Below are positions 34,485-44,681 of a stretch of 64,000 bases of DNA, in pieces; position 1 is the first letter of the stretch; each line of letters opens with the position of its first letter. The DNA lies in contig NC_134018.1 of assembly GCF_040712315.1 (NCBI RefSeq), positions 40,487,335 to 40,551,334 on the forward strand. Direction: 5' to 3'. Both the position numbers and the translations under genes were made by a program. The notes beneath the pieces were generated by a model, which saw only the letters and a list, made by a program, of their open reading frames with translations, was not told the DNA's origin and searched no databases. This stretch comes from Castanea sativa. Taxonomy: Eukaryota; Streptophyta; Magnoliopsida; Fagales; Fagaceae.

Positions 34485-34939
34485 TGTATATATGTGTGTG
34501 TTATATGTGTGATTTTACAATACAAAACAATCTATATGATACATATATTTGTTTTGCATGATTTATGAACGTATTCGACATGTATCTGGTACTTTTTTAT
34601 TTTTTCACTTAGTATGCTACGTATCGTATATCTAGTAACTTTGATTCTATGGATGATTCCTAAGTAAATAAATAAAAGATTGTATGGGCTTGAGAGAGAG
34701 AGAGAGAGAGTAACAATTGAGATTATTGGCAAGAAAATTGTTGTCATGTGAGACTGTATGAGTAAGGTATATATATTTAGAGTGAAATGGAAATTAAGAG
34801 CACATGTTATTAAACATCAATAAAAACTAGATACTTGTATGGAATTAAGAGCACATGATATTACGTAATATACACTCAAATTATGAGTTTTATTGCATAA
34901 TTTTCAAAAAAGGACACCACGATTGTTTATAACTCATTA

Positions 34940-35076
34940 GACCCCATTTGGTACACCCACTCAAACACATATTTTCAGTTTTTAAACAACATTATACGTA
35001 TTTTTACGCATTTTTTCACCCCACACATATTTTCACACATGTTTTCAATTTTTAAGTGCATGTACCAAACACTCCC
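34940..35076. mobile_element. Short Tourist-like MITE
   Basis: The ends GACCCCATTTGGTACA and TGTACCAAACACTCCC are inverted at the TTTGGTACA core and flanked by TTA on both sides (34937-34939 and 35077-35079). The length is 137 bp. Interior 'cacatattttcagtttttaa' and 'cacatgttttcaatttttaa' arms extend the inverted symmetry. Confidence 0.65.
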
Positions 35077-35909
35077 TTAGTTTGCACAAATAATTTCACT
35101 ATCATTATGTGTGCTTTTCTTGATATCTGTACACAAATTGATTTTTTTAAATATATAAAACATTATTTAATAAAATATTAAATACACCTAAACATGCTTT
35201 TTTGTGTTAGTGTTCTTTTGTATATGTATATGAAATTCCTTTTTGAAGACTTGAACCCTGATCCTTACCTCCCATACCCTACAAGTACTTATACATGTAG
35301 AGTGACCATCGCACCAAAAGTATACGGTGATAATATTGATATTGATAATGATAGGACAAGACATGTTCAACTTGGCTCTATCTATGTGACAGTTAGCCAC
35401 ACTTAAACTTGTGTTTCAAAGCACTTATCAACAAATTAGCTTATATAAAATATACAAGTAATAAGTTTTTTTTTATTTTTTATTTTTTATGATGATATAT
35501 AAGCAATATATTAGTTCTGTTTGACTTTAGCAATTGAGAACAATGCAAACCTAAATTCAAAACCAAAACCAAATTGTTTTCAAGTTGGATTGGTTGCTCA
35601 TATGAACGATTTATCGAATTATTAGGTTTTATCATTTATGTACACCTTATAGTTATAATGAATTACTCTTTTTGTCCCAAATTATTGGTCTTATTTTGAA
35701 AATTCAAATTTTTTAGGGAACATAATTTGGTGAGCTATCTTTTAAGATATTTTAATACATTAATTAAAAATTCAACCAATGTGAGCTTTATTTATTTATT
35801 TATTTCTATAATTCGATAGTTGGGGGATTTGAATCCCTAGCCAATTTTAAAGAGGACAAAGAGAGAAATTATAATAAAAGACCAATATTTTATAAGATTT
35901 CATATTAAA

Positions 35910-36128
35910 GATGTGTTTGGATAGCTGATGTGTTTCAACGTCTGGCGTTTACCCCCTTTTTTTTTGTTGACCAGCGTTTCTTGCACTGTTCATGAGACAT
36001 GAACAGTGCATTAAGGCAAATAAACAGTGCTAAACAGTATTTTCTTATGTGAACAGTAACTTATAAATTATTTTTTATTGTTTTCAGTAATAAGTTTTTA
36101 GCAAAATAAGCAGTATCCAAACATACAC
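35910..36128. mobile_element. MITE with TTTGGATA ends
   Basis: The ends 'gatgtgtttggatagc' and 'cagtatccaaacatacac' are inverted repeats. TAAA occurs on both sides (35906-35909 and 36129-36132), so the target duplication could be TAAA or a shorter TAA. The interior has 'cactgttcatgagacatgaa' and 'cagtgcattaagg' phrases. It is non-coding. Confidence 0.6.
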
Positions 36129-36394
36129 TAAATAAATATTTTTATTTTGTTAATTAAAGTCTCAAATTAATGAATTCATTTCAATTTGAAACTTCCATCC
36201 ATCTATGGTTTTTTTTTTTAATAACTTTAAACAATAATTGAAAAGAGAAAATGAGAAACTAGTGACTAACAGTTACTCATAAAATCAAATTGGTAGTTAT
36301 TAATTAAAGATGACAGAGAGATAAGGGTAATTCTAGCGTACCCCCCCTTTTTTTTGGGGTATGGTACCCACTAGTAATCAACATACTATATCAG

Positions 36395-37655
36395 GTTACC
36401 AAAATATCACATTTGATGGTACCATCTTCATATTGTGTAGTACTAATATCACATGTAACTGTACTTTTGTCACATTCGGTAGTTTTCTTATTTTTTCTCA
36501 CATTTGATAGTACCATCCTCACATTGTGCAGTATCAACATCACATGTGACTGTACTTTTGTCACATTCGATGGTTCCATTTTTTTTCATCTCACATTTGA
36601 TGGTACTATCCTCACATTGCGCAGTACCATCATCACATGTGATTATACTTTTGTCACATTCGATGGTTCCTTTATTTTTTCTCACATTTGATGGTACCAT
36701 TCTCACATTGTGTAGTACCAATATCACATGTGACTGTATTTTTGTTACATTCAATAGTTCCTTTATTTTTTTCTCACATTTGATAGTACTATCTTCACAT
36801 TGTGCAGTACCAACATCACATATGACTGTACTTTTGTCACATTTGATGGTTCCCTTATTTTTTTTCTCACATTTTATAGTACCATCCTCACATTGCGCAG
36901 TACCAACATTACATGTAACTGTACTTTTGTTACATTCGGTAGTTCCCTTATTTTTTTCCTCACATTTTATGGTACCATCCTCACATTATGCAGTACCAAC
37001 ATCATATTTGAGTGTACTTTTGTCACATTCGATGGTTCCCTTATTTTTTTTCTCACATTTTATAGTAACATCCTCACATTATGCAATACTAACATCACAT
37101 GTGACTGTACTTTTGTCACATTCGTTAGTTCCCTTTTTTTTTTTTTCACATTTGATGGTACCATACTCACATTATGCAGTAACAACATCACATATGATTG
37201 TACTTTCATCACATTCGGTGGCTCCCTTGTTTTTTCTCACATTTGATGGTATCATACTCACATTGTGCAGTACCAACACACATGTGACTGTACTTTTGTC
37301 ACATTCAGTGGTTCCCTTTTTTTTTTTCCCACATTTGATGACTCTATTATCATATTAGGGAATATTAACATCACATTTTACCATACTTTTCTAACATTTG
37401 GTAGTACTTTAATTTTTTGTCACATTTGACGATTCCGTTATCACATTAGGCAGTACCAACATCACATATGACTGTACTTTTACCTCATTCAATTGTACCC
37501 TTATTTCTTTTCTTACAAGTGATAGTTTCATCGTTACATTAGGCAGTGTCAACATCACATGTAACCATACTTTTATCACATTCAATAGTTCCTTCCCCCC
37601 TCCCCCCCGGTCCCTCACATTTGATGGTCCATTGGGTGATACCAACATCACATAC
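36395..37655. repeat. Minisatellite of about 92-93 bp units, about 14 copies
   Basis: The unit runs through 'cacatttgatggtaccatc', 'ctcacattgtgcagtaccaa', 'catcacatgtgactgtactt' and 'ttgtcacattcgatggttcc'. The cacattc marker recurs at 36471, 36562, 36655, 36746, 36838, 36931, 37024, 37117, 37210, 37300, 37393, 37484 and 37577, so spacing is 90-93 bp. It starts about 70 bp inside the left end of the MULE. Because 93 is a multiple of three, long open frames appear in more than one frame; these are artefacts. Confidence 0.93.
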
Positions 37656-37659
37656 GACC

Positions 37660-38345
37660 AAAATACCCTGAAACTCTCACAAATTACTAGGATACCCTTA
37701 AAACCAAAAACATGACCAAAATACCCTTAGAACCTATAAAATGACTAAAATGACCCTAAAACCTAAAAAATGTTCAAGATACCCTTAAAACCTAAAAAAA
37801 TGACCTTAAAACCTAAAAAATGATCGAAATGACTTTGTAACCTAAAAAGTTATTAAAATTCCCTTAGAACCTAAAAAATGACCGTAATACATGTAAAAAT
37901 GACAGAATTACCCATAGAACCTTCAAAATGACTAAAATACCCTTAGAACCTAGAAAATGACCGAAATGACCTTGAAACCTAAAAAATGACTAAAATGACC
38001 TTGTAACCAAAAAGTGATTGAAATACCCTTAGAACCTAAAAACCAACTATAATGCACTTGAAACCTAAAAAATGACTGAAATACCCTTAGAATCTTAAAA
38101 ATGACTGCAATGATCCTAAAACTCAAAAAATGACCAAAATACCATTAGAACCTAAAAAATTACCAAAATGACCAAAATACCCCCTAAACCCCTCTAAAAT
38201 TACCGAAATATCCTTAAAACCTAGAAAATTATCAAAATACCTTTGGAACCAAAAAATTTACCGAAATACCTTTGAAACCAAAAAAATGACCAAAATACTA
38301 CTAAAACCTAAAAAATTACCGAAATAACTCTAAAACCTAAAAAGA
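37660..38345. repeat. Minisatellite of about 29-30 bp units, about 22 copies
   Basis: Variable copies of 'cctaaaaaatgaccaaaata' plus 'cccttagaa', with A-rich and 'taccct' parts alternating. It directly follows the 92-bp array and is unrelated to it in sequence. It lies inside the MULE. Confidence 0.88.
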
Positions 38346-39663
38346 TGGTTGAAAACTGCAAAGTGTGACCTAGATCACACTAACATGCATAATGAAATAG
38401 ATCACACTAAGTCATATTGATATCCCTGCAAACACTTATTTTCTATTATTAAGGTTGAACATTTGAAATAGATCACATTGACATATATAAAGAAAAGATA
38501 GTTGAAAACTACGAAGTGTGACCTACTTTGCAAACATGAATCCCAAATTTCTCATGTACATTCATGCATAAGATTATCCTAAGTTAATTTTGATTGGTGA
38601 TTAATAAAATATTAATTCAAATTTAATTGTGAGATCTATATATCTTAACTTAGTGGTAAGCATAAGATAATTAACATTCATGCATAGAATTATCTTCATG
38701 TATATGTATTTTTAAACATCTTAGAGGCAATAACTTAGTGGTAAAACAAGCGAGTTTTAACCAAGATACCCTGGTTTGAGCCTTCACGTTGATCCCATAC
38801 CATTAATTTAATTTTTTTTTTAAATAATTAACACTTTAAAACATAACCCTTGCTGGTATCTTTTTCTATTTACCCTAGATTATTTATTTGTATATGATGC
38901 AATTTGTTTACTAAGAAGTCACTTTTCCATATTCACATATGAATAGATATAGAATTCACTAGTTCTGTTTGTATATACCATAGATGATCCAAAGAAATCA
39001 GACCAACTACTTGCACTTGGAGCTATAAATGAAAATTTTTATCTCATAATATCTATAACTTGATTTGATATGTAACTCACTTTCATGTACTACAAGCAGG
39101 TCTCTTGTTGCAAAGTATAGAAGCAAAACAACTACAAAGAAATCCATTTAAAAAGGAAATTTTCATTTAAAAAAAATATCTGCTACAATGTGTTTCATTC
39201 ACATCTATATCTAAATACCATCATGGTAACAATTGGAAAAGAGACAACCAAAAGCATCTCCATGTCTGGATTTCATTCTTAAATTCTCAAGAGGGCAACT
39301 TCTAACTTGTAGGAATTTCTTATTGTCCATTCTGCAACTCCAATGCCAACTGAAATATCTGCATTTAAATGGTATAACTATTAGTGCTTAAAAAAAAATT
39401 AAAAAAAGAAGAAGATGTTAGTAAGAGCATATCTCTTTGCATAGAGCCTTAGATATTTAGTTATTATTTAAATAACTATAATTACTCAAGAACTTTAGCT
39501 TATCTAGCTCAAACTGACAATATCAAGTTCAAAATCATATGTAACAAGTTTATTATAAAAAGAATCAAGCAAACAACAACATGCTAAAAAAAGGGATATA
39601 ATTAACCTTTGAGAGGTTTCTTACCATCTGAAAGTTGAGTAATAATGTAAACTCCAAGCTAGC

Positions 39664-39666
<3 letters not shown>

Positions 39667-39726
<60 letters not shown>
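39667..39726. repeat. (TA)n microsatellite
   Basis: About 30 uninterrupted AT units. Confidence 0.95.
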
Positions 39727-39733
<7 letters not shown>

Positions 39734-39816
39734 ATATAAGGCATCTCTATATCACACAACTACAATATTACACTTAAATTATTACAAACCAAATCCACAT
39801 TTGCAATAATCCAGAT

Positions 39817-40230
39817 TTACTTTATATTAATTTTGAATAGCCCATTACTCATATAACCTTTTCCCACGTACATGCCATTCTTTGTGAGTACAAACTTGTC
39901 AGATTCAATGACCAATTTGAAATCATTCTTACTTAAAAGTGAGCAAGAAACAAGATTCTTACGAATATCTAGCACATGCAGTACATCATTCATTGTAAGT
40001 TTCTTGCCTGAAGTCATCTTCAATATTACCTTTCCTTTTCCTACAACCTTAGATGTTGTGGAATTCCCCATAAATATTTCTTCTCCAATACAATTTTCTA
40101 TTGATAACCCTTGCATCATTACATAGTGTTGAGATTGACCATAACATTTAATCTGAAGCTCCCTTGAGTGCATGAAAGCATGATTTGGCATCCTCTTTAA
40201 CTATGATGTTATCGCACCTACACTTTTATC
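39817..40230 (-). pseudogene. Ty1/Copia gag-pol fragment (protease/pre-integrase region)
   Basis: The minus-strand frame of 124 codons contains EEIFMGNSTTSKVVGKGKV, then LKMTSGKKLTMNDVLHV, IRKNLVSCSLLSKNDFKLVI and KNGMYVGKGYMSNGLFK. This is the segment between the protease and the GAG-pre-integrase domain of plant Copia elements. The catalytic Asp of the protease, the integrase and RT are absent, and no LTRs are visible. It is therefore a truncated fragment lying within the MULE, either carried by it or inserted later. Confidence 0.82.
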
Positions 40231-42489
40231 TTAGTACAAACTACAAATGTCAAAAATCAAAATTGAAGGTTGTGTATTATCTAGATGATGTCTACAATGC
40301 TCTTGTTTGCTAATAGATAAAGACTCACATTCACACTTAAACAATGCGTTGTCATTTGAGAGACTGAAAAAAAAAAAATCCAATAGCTCTATTTTTTTAG
40401 TGCTTTAAATAATTTAAAACGTTGTTGTTTATTATCCTTTGAAAGCACCAGCTCTGCTGCCAACTTGTATCAAAAAAGTTCCAACAAGTCCTCCTACAAA
40501 TAATGAGACATGTAATTAGAAATTATTCCACAACAATGGAACCAAATCTTAATATAATTCTCTCTTCTAATATAAAAAAAAAAGAAACAAACATAAATTT
40601 ATTAGGCATACCTGTATAAGTGCACCAATATTAAAAAAAGAATTCTGCAAGGAAGGAGCCACAAGAACCTGCTTCATAATGGAAATCAAAAGTTGTCCTG
40701 CACAAATATTCCGTTAAGATGGATATCAAAAGTTGAGACATTATAAGAGCTTTGTATAGAAAGTGGTTTTGCACTTACATAACATGAATTCCCTTTCATC
40801 TTTGATGTAGTCTTGAATTCTTAGGGTTGCTTAACTTACCATAAAGGCATAAAGTTATAATCCAGACTTTGTTTGACATCTATAAAAAAAAACATATAAA
40901 TTCATTAAATTGGAATTTTCTATGTGCTAAGTTGAATGCTTGATGGTAACCAAAAAATAATAATAATAATAGATAGCAGTCAAGGAAAAAGCATATAGTT
41001 ATAAAGAAGACGAAACTACACTATTGGTCCCTGAACTCAATTATTGAAACCAAGTTCCTTGTTTTATTCTAATTTCTTATTTTTGATATCTGTTATTTCT
41101 AGGAAATCAGTGCCCCTAGAAGAAACTATTGTTGCATAGGGAAATAATTTGGCAAGGAAGAACTGAACACCAATGCTTTCTCATAACAATATTATCCTGA
41201 AGAGGTTTTTCAGAACCAAGAAAAGATGCATTGTTCAGTACAAACAGAAGGTGACATTTCCTTGTTCCTTCAAAATCTGAAATTGGTCTCCACTAATTAC
41301 TAGAGCATCAGAGAAAATCTTCATTTTTTTCTTTTTTCCCATAAAGGTTCTTTCCATTTATCAGACTTCTTCATATTATATGGTTGAAAATTTTCATTTT
41401 TTGCACTCACTAGATCTGGAAATCAAAGTTCGTATGATATAGATGTTTGAGAATATATATGTTAGTCCATCTGAATTTTGAAATATATATTAAGAAATTA
41501 AGGTGAAAACTATTGTAAAGTTATATGTGATGTGGTTTTCGTGTTGCGTCCTTGTTTTGTTGTTTTAGATGCCTATGTAGTCCCTTTATCCTCTGTTTCT
41601 TTTCTAGAAATATGAAGGAAATATTTAGACATATTTCAATGAAATGATTTTTTAGCAAGATCTTTGGCAGTACACCTAATAGCTGGTTCTGGATTTCAGT
41701 AGTTCTGAGTTAGGACAAAAACAACTCTTTTGATCTCTGTTAAACAAATTGCCTTTGTTTCACTAGTATTCAGTCTCTAAAGCAAAATGCTAGGATAATA
41801 TTTCACTTAAAAGGACAATGATGTTGTCGGAATCCCAATGTATTTAGGTTATCATTTATAAGTCCAAAGTTATTGCTAATTCACATAAAAATGATAGAAA
41901 GACAATTGTCTCATATCCTTCTATATTTTGTTTCTTGTGGATTTCAGGATTGAAAGACATGAGTTTTGGCATATTGACAATTAAAGAATTTTGGTCTCAA
42001 GTTGTAGTTTTTAAATTACTCCAACATCCATAAGAGTAATAGAAAAAGATGCTACTAAATGGCAAGCTGCAATGGGCTAACAGATGATTAAGTTTTAATT
42101 CTTTCCCTAGCAATGTGGCTTCTTTCGTGGGCGATTTAGATCCCTGTGCATCAGCCTAAACCTTCTGCATTGTGCCCTTTTGGAAGTAACTATACCACAT
42201 CTTTATCTGTATTCTTCTTCTTTTTATATTCAATGGAAGAGTGAGGATGGTTTCACCATCCATCCCACCTCCATTATTTGAGGATGAGAATTTGACATTG
42301 TTTTCCTGTCTTTTGAGTTATAATTTGTCCCCATTTTTGAACTTTGTATAGTTTCCACTTTCCACTTTCCACTGTGTTTTTTCCATTCTAAAATCTTTTA
42401 TTTATGTCAACACTTGTATTATAAATCAACAATTTCTTAACAGAACTAAACCAACGCAGTTCTGATCCTTACCAGTAGTTACAAACCCA

Positions 42490-42620
42490 CAAAAAATCAG
42501 AAACAAATCAAACAAAACTCGCAGAAAAATCAGAAACAAATCAAACGAAACCCCAAAAAATCATAAACAAATCAAACAAAATCAACAGAAAAATCATAAA
42601 CAAATCAAACGAAACCCACA
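42490..42620. repeat. Tandem repeat of about 34 bp, 4 copies
   Basis: Repeats of 'aaatcagaaacaaatcaaac' followed by 'aaaacncgcagaa' with small variations, near the right end of the MULE. Confidence 0.75.
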
Positions 42621-43340
42621 GAGGCACAAATAAACCTAGACAATCCTATAAATATTTTGTGATTCAGATTTACAATTGATGGAAGAGACAGAATCCATGG
42701 CATGCAAACAGATCACTAAGGTTTTTCCCTAACTTCAACTTATATAGAGGAAAAGGGTTAAGAACCAAAATCCCTAAATGAATGCTAAAAGAAATTTAGA
42801 GACTTTAGATTGTAAAGACACAAGGTGCCAAAAAATAAATTCAGTGATTTACCTAAGAACATCAGCAATGAAAGTTGGAGAGAAGAGACGTCAAGATGCG
42901 AGAGGAGAACTTGCTTCAGATCAGATTAGATGAGATGCGAGAGAAGCAGAACCAGAACCAGAACCGCATGTTTTTTTTTTCTTTTCGGTTTTATATGTTA
43001 ACCTGACTGGCGGGTAACTGATATCTTATTAAAATTACATAAACGGCTAAGATTAAAACAAGTAAAATCCAACGGCTAAAACTTATGTGGGTACCGTACC
43101 CCCTAAAAAAAAGAGGGGGTATGGGAGAATGACCCGAGAGATAAATATTCCATAAACGGTTACTTAAAACAAGAGTCACAATGGTATTGTAAGAAAACTC
43201 AAACTAGTGACCAAATACAAAATTTTATCAACAATTTCCCTTTTATATTAAACATCATATAAACCATGAATTAAAAATAAAATTAACAAAATTAACATTC
43301 CGATAATGTAAAAAAACCTTCACACTTAAATAAATAAATA

Positions 43341-43738
43341 CTAGCCTCATCACACGCATTTCGCGCGTGCAATGAGATTTTTCTTTTTTAGTGGTCTTAT
43401 TTTGTAAAAAAAATGTATTTAATTATTTTATATATATATGATTTTTATTTTAAAAATCTAATTTATAAGTGAATAAATCAATTTAAAAATTAATAGGAGA
43501 GTGATCCTATATTTTAGGCAATATTTTAGTGGAAGTTGGAGTTGCATTTTTACCGAATTGTCCTTTAATTTTGTCTCTACTTAAACATAAAACTGTAGGG
43601 GCATCTTTGAACTAAAAAAATCAGTTTTACCGGATTATCCTTTAATTTTATCTCTATTTAAACATAAGACTGTAGGGGTATTTTTGAACAAAAAAATAAG
43701 AATCCAAACAGGAGAAGCCCCTTAAATAGTAGAATAGA
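43341..43738 (-). mobile_element. Non-autonomous Helitron, minus strand
   Basis: Read on the minus strand it starts about TCTATTCTACTATTTAAGG (43738) and ends with a hairpin 'ctcattgcacgcgcg' with 'tgcgtgtgatgag', then GCTAG (43341), followed by T. These are Helitron end rules. The 5' junction base is not the expected A, so the exact left edge on that strand is unsure. The interior has two 'gtaggggcatctttgaac'-like repeats (43597 and 43673). Confidence 0.6.
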
Positions 43739-43859
43739 AAATGTAATTTTCATTTTAAAACATAAAATAAAGAATAAAAATGGTAAGGTTAAAACCGAAT
43801 CCAAGTCCGTGCTTAACAATAAGGCCCAAGTCCCAAAAGTCCGAAACACAAACAACCTC

Positions 43860-44681
43860 GAGGCTCCGATCCGACGCTCAACGAGAGGGAGAGGGCTCTC
43901 TTCTCTTCAGCGCCATTGGGATCTCAATTATCAAGGTAATCCTATCGAACCCCACAATTGTTCTCATCGCATTATTGCTTTCTGTTTGGTTGCCGAGAAA
44001 ATGTAGTAAAATTCCATTATCTCGGGTTTTTATTTGAAAATTCGGATTTTTGGACCCTTCCGCTTAGACTAAATGCCTAAAAAATGCATGAAGCAAAATG
44101 TTAGATTAATCTAAAAGGAAAAAAAATTATTAGAATTCCTGTTCGTAAGTTTTATTGGCAACCAAACAGAGAATTAAACTTTTGAAAAGTGTGGTTTTTA
44201 CAGCTGTGTATATGTGAAAATGTGATTCATTTGGCTCAGTTACTCCAAATCTTAATAGCTGAATTTTCATAATTAACTATGTGTGTTGTCTTTGCCTGAA
44301 CTTTTGGCTTAGTGCAACTTTTAGGAAGTGAAATCCTAGTGCCACTTAAATCACTTTCTGGATAAGCAAGAAAAGTGGAATTTGATGAAAACTATTTTTT
44401 TTTTAAATATAAAATTTCTATGAAGGTATAGAGCTGATTTGCCATTACCTCTTATATGATCTCTTTTATAACTTTGACACTGTTTTAATATGGGGTTAAA
44501 TGTGTAGGTTGCTTATCAGTTGACAATGAGTTGAAAGGCGAATTTGATCGCATGTGGATGATTGGCCTATCAACTCATAAAGATTGGAATTTTTATTGAA
44601 TGATCTAAGAGTTTCTTTGTTATTTTACTGGGTTTGCCCTTGCATCTTTTACCGAAGAGTGAAGACTTATTACCTTGAAAC
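43860..44681 (+). promoter_or_regulatory. 5' leader of MIP3: two exons, one intron, three small upstream ORFs
   Basis: A probable leader exon ends ATCAAG at 43935 with donor GTAATC. The next exon begins after TGTGTAG at 44508 and runs to the start codon at 44682. Within it lie three short upstream ORFs: ATG at 44526 (2 codons), ATG at 44552 (MWMIGLSTHKDWNFY, 15 codons, stop 44597-44599) and ATG at 44600 (2 codons). They could lower translation of the main frame. The transcription start is not visible; 43860 is a guess from the rise in GC content. Confidence 0.55.

Larger units (their letters stand above)
34485..36324. other. Intergenic AT-rich DNA with MITEs and a SINE fragment
   Basis: It holds the MITEs at 34940-35076 and 35910-36128. 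A SINE 3' fragment lies on the minus strand at about 35790-35850 ('gggattcaaatcccccaact' read on that strand). No gene was seen; the overlapping frames at 35188-35406 on both strands look like chance. Confidence 0.5.
38346..42960. other. MULE interior, mostly unidentified
   Basis: It contains a tRNA-SINE-like piece at about 38723-38812 ('taacttagtggtaaaac', 'ggtttgagcc'), the TA run at 39667-39726, the Copia fragment at 39817-40230, and a four-copy tandem of about 34 bp at 42490-42620. The stretch 40240-42480 has no open frame of note and no recognised family. Its sequence texture (mixed-composition islands, for example about 41095-41290 and 42100-42350) would fit captured introns or UTRs, which I cannot prove. 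Confidence 0.4.
36325..43135. mobile_element. Mutator-like element (MULE), non-autonomous, 6.8 kb
   Basis: A perfect 9-bp duplication GAGAGATAA (36316-36324 and 43136-43144) flanks inverted ends of about 48 bp. The left end has GGGTAATTCTAGCGTACC, CCCCCTTTTTTTTGGGG and TATGGTACCCAC. The right end, complemented, has GGGTCATTCTCCCATACC, CCCTCTTTTTTTTAGGGGG and TACGGTACCCAC. A 9-bp duplication with such TIRs is typical of Mutator-like elements. No MURA transposase was recognised. The left 2 kb consists of two different tandem arrays. The middle contains a SINE-like fragment, a long TA run and a Copia fragment. The right 3 kb is mostly unidentified sequence, possibly captured DNA. Confidence 0.8.

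Noticed and set aside
36504..37358. A 284-codon open frame on the plus strand (and two others overlapping it)
   Set aside because: It lies wholly in the 92-93-bp minisatellite. The unit length is close to a multiple of three, so several frames stay open. The product is a Ser/His/Val/Phe-rich repeat with no family likeness.
39817..40230. A complete Copia element inside the MULE
   Set aside because: Only the protease/pre-integrase segment is visible, without LTRs, integrase or RT nearby.
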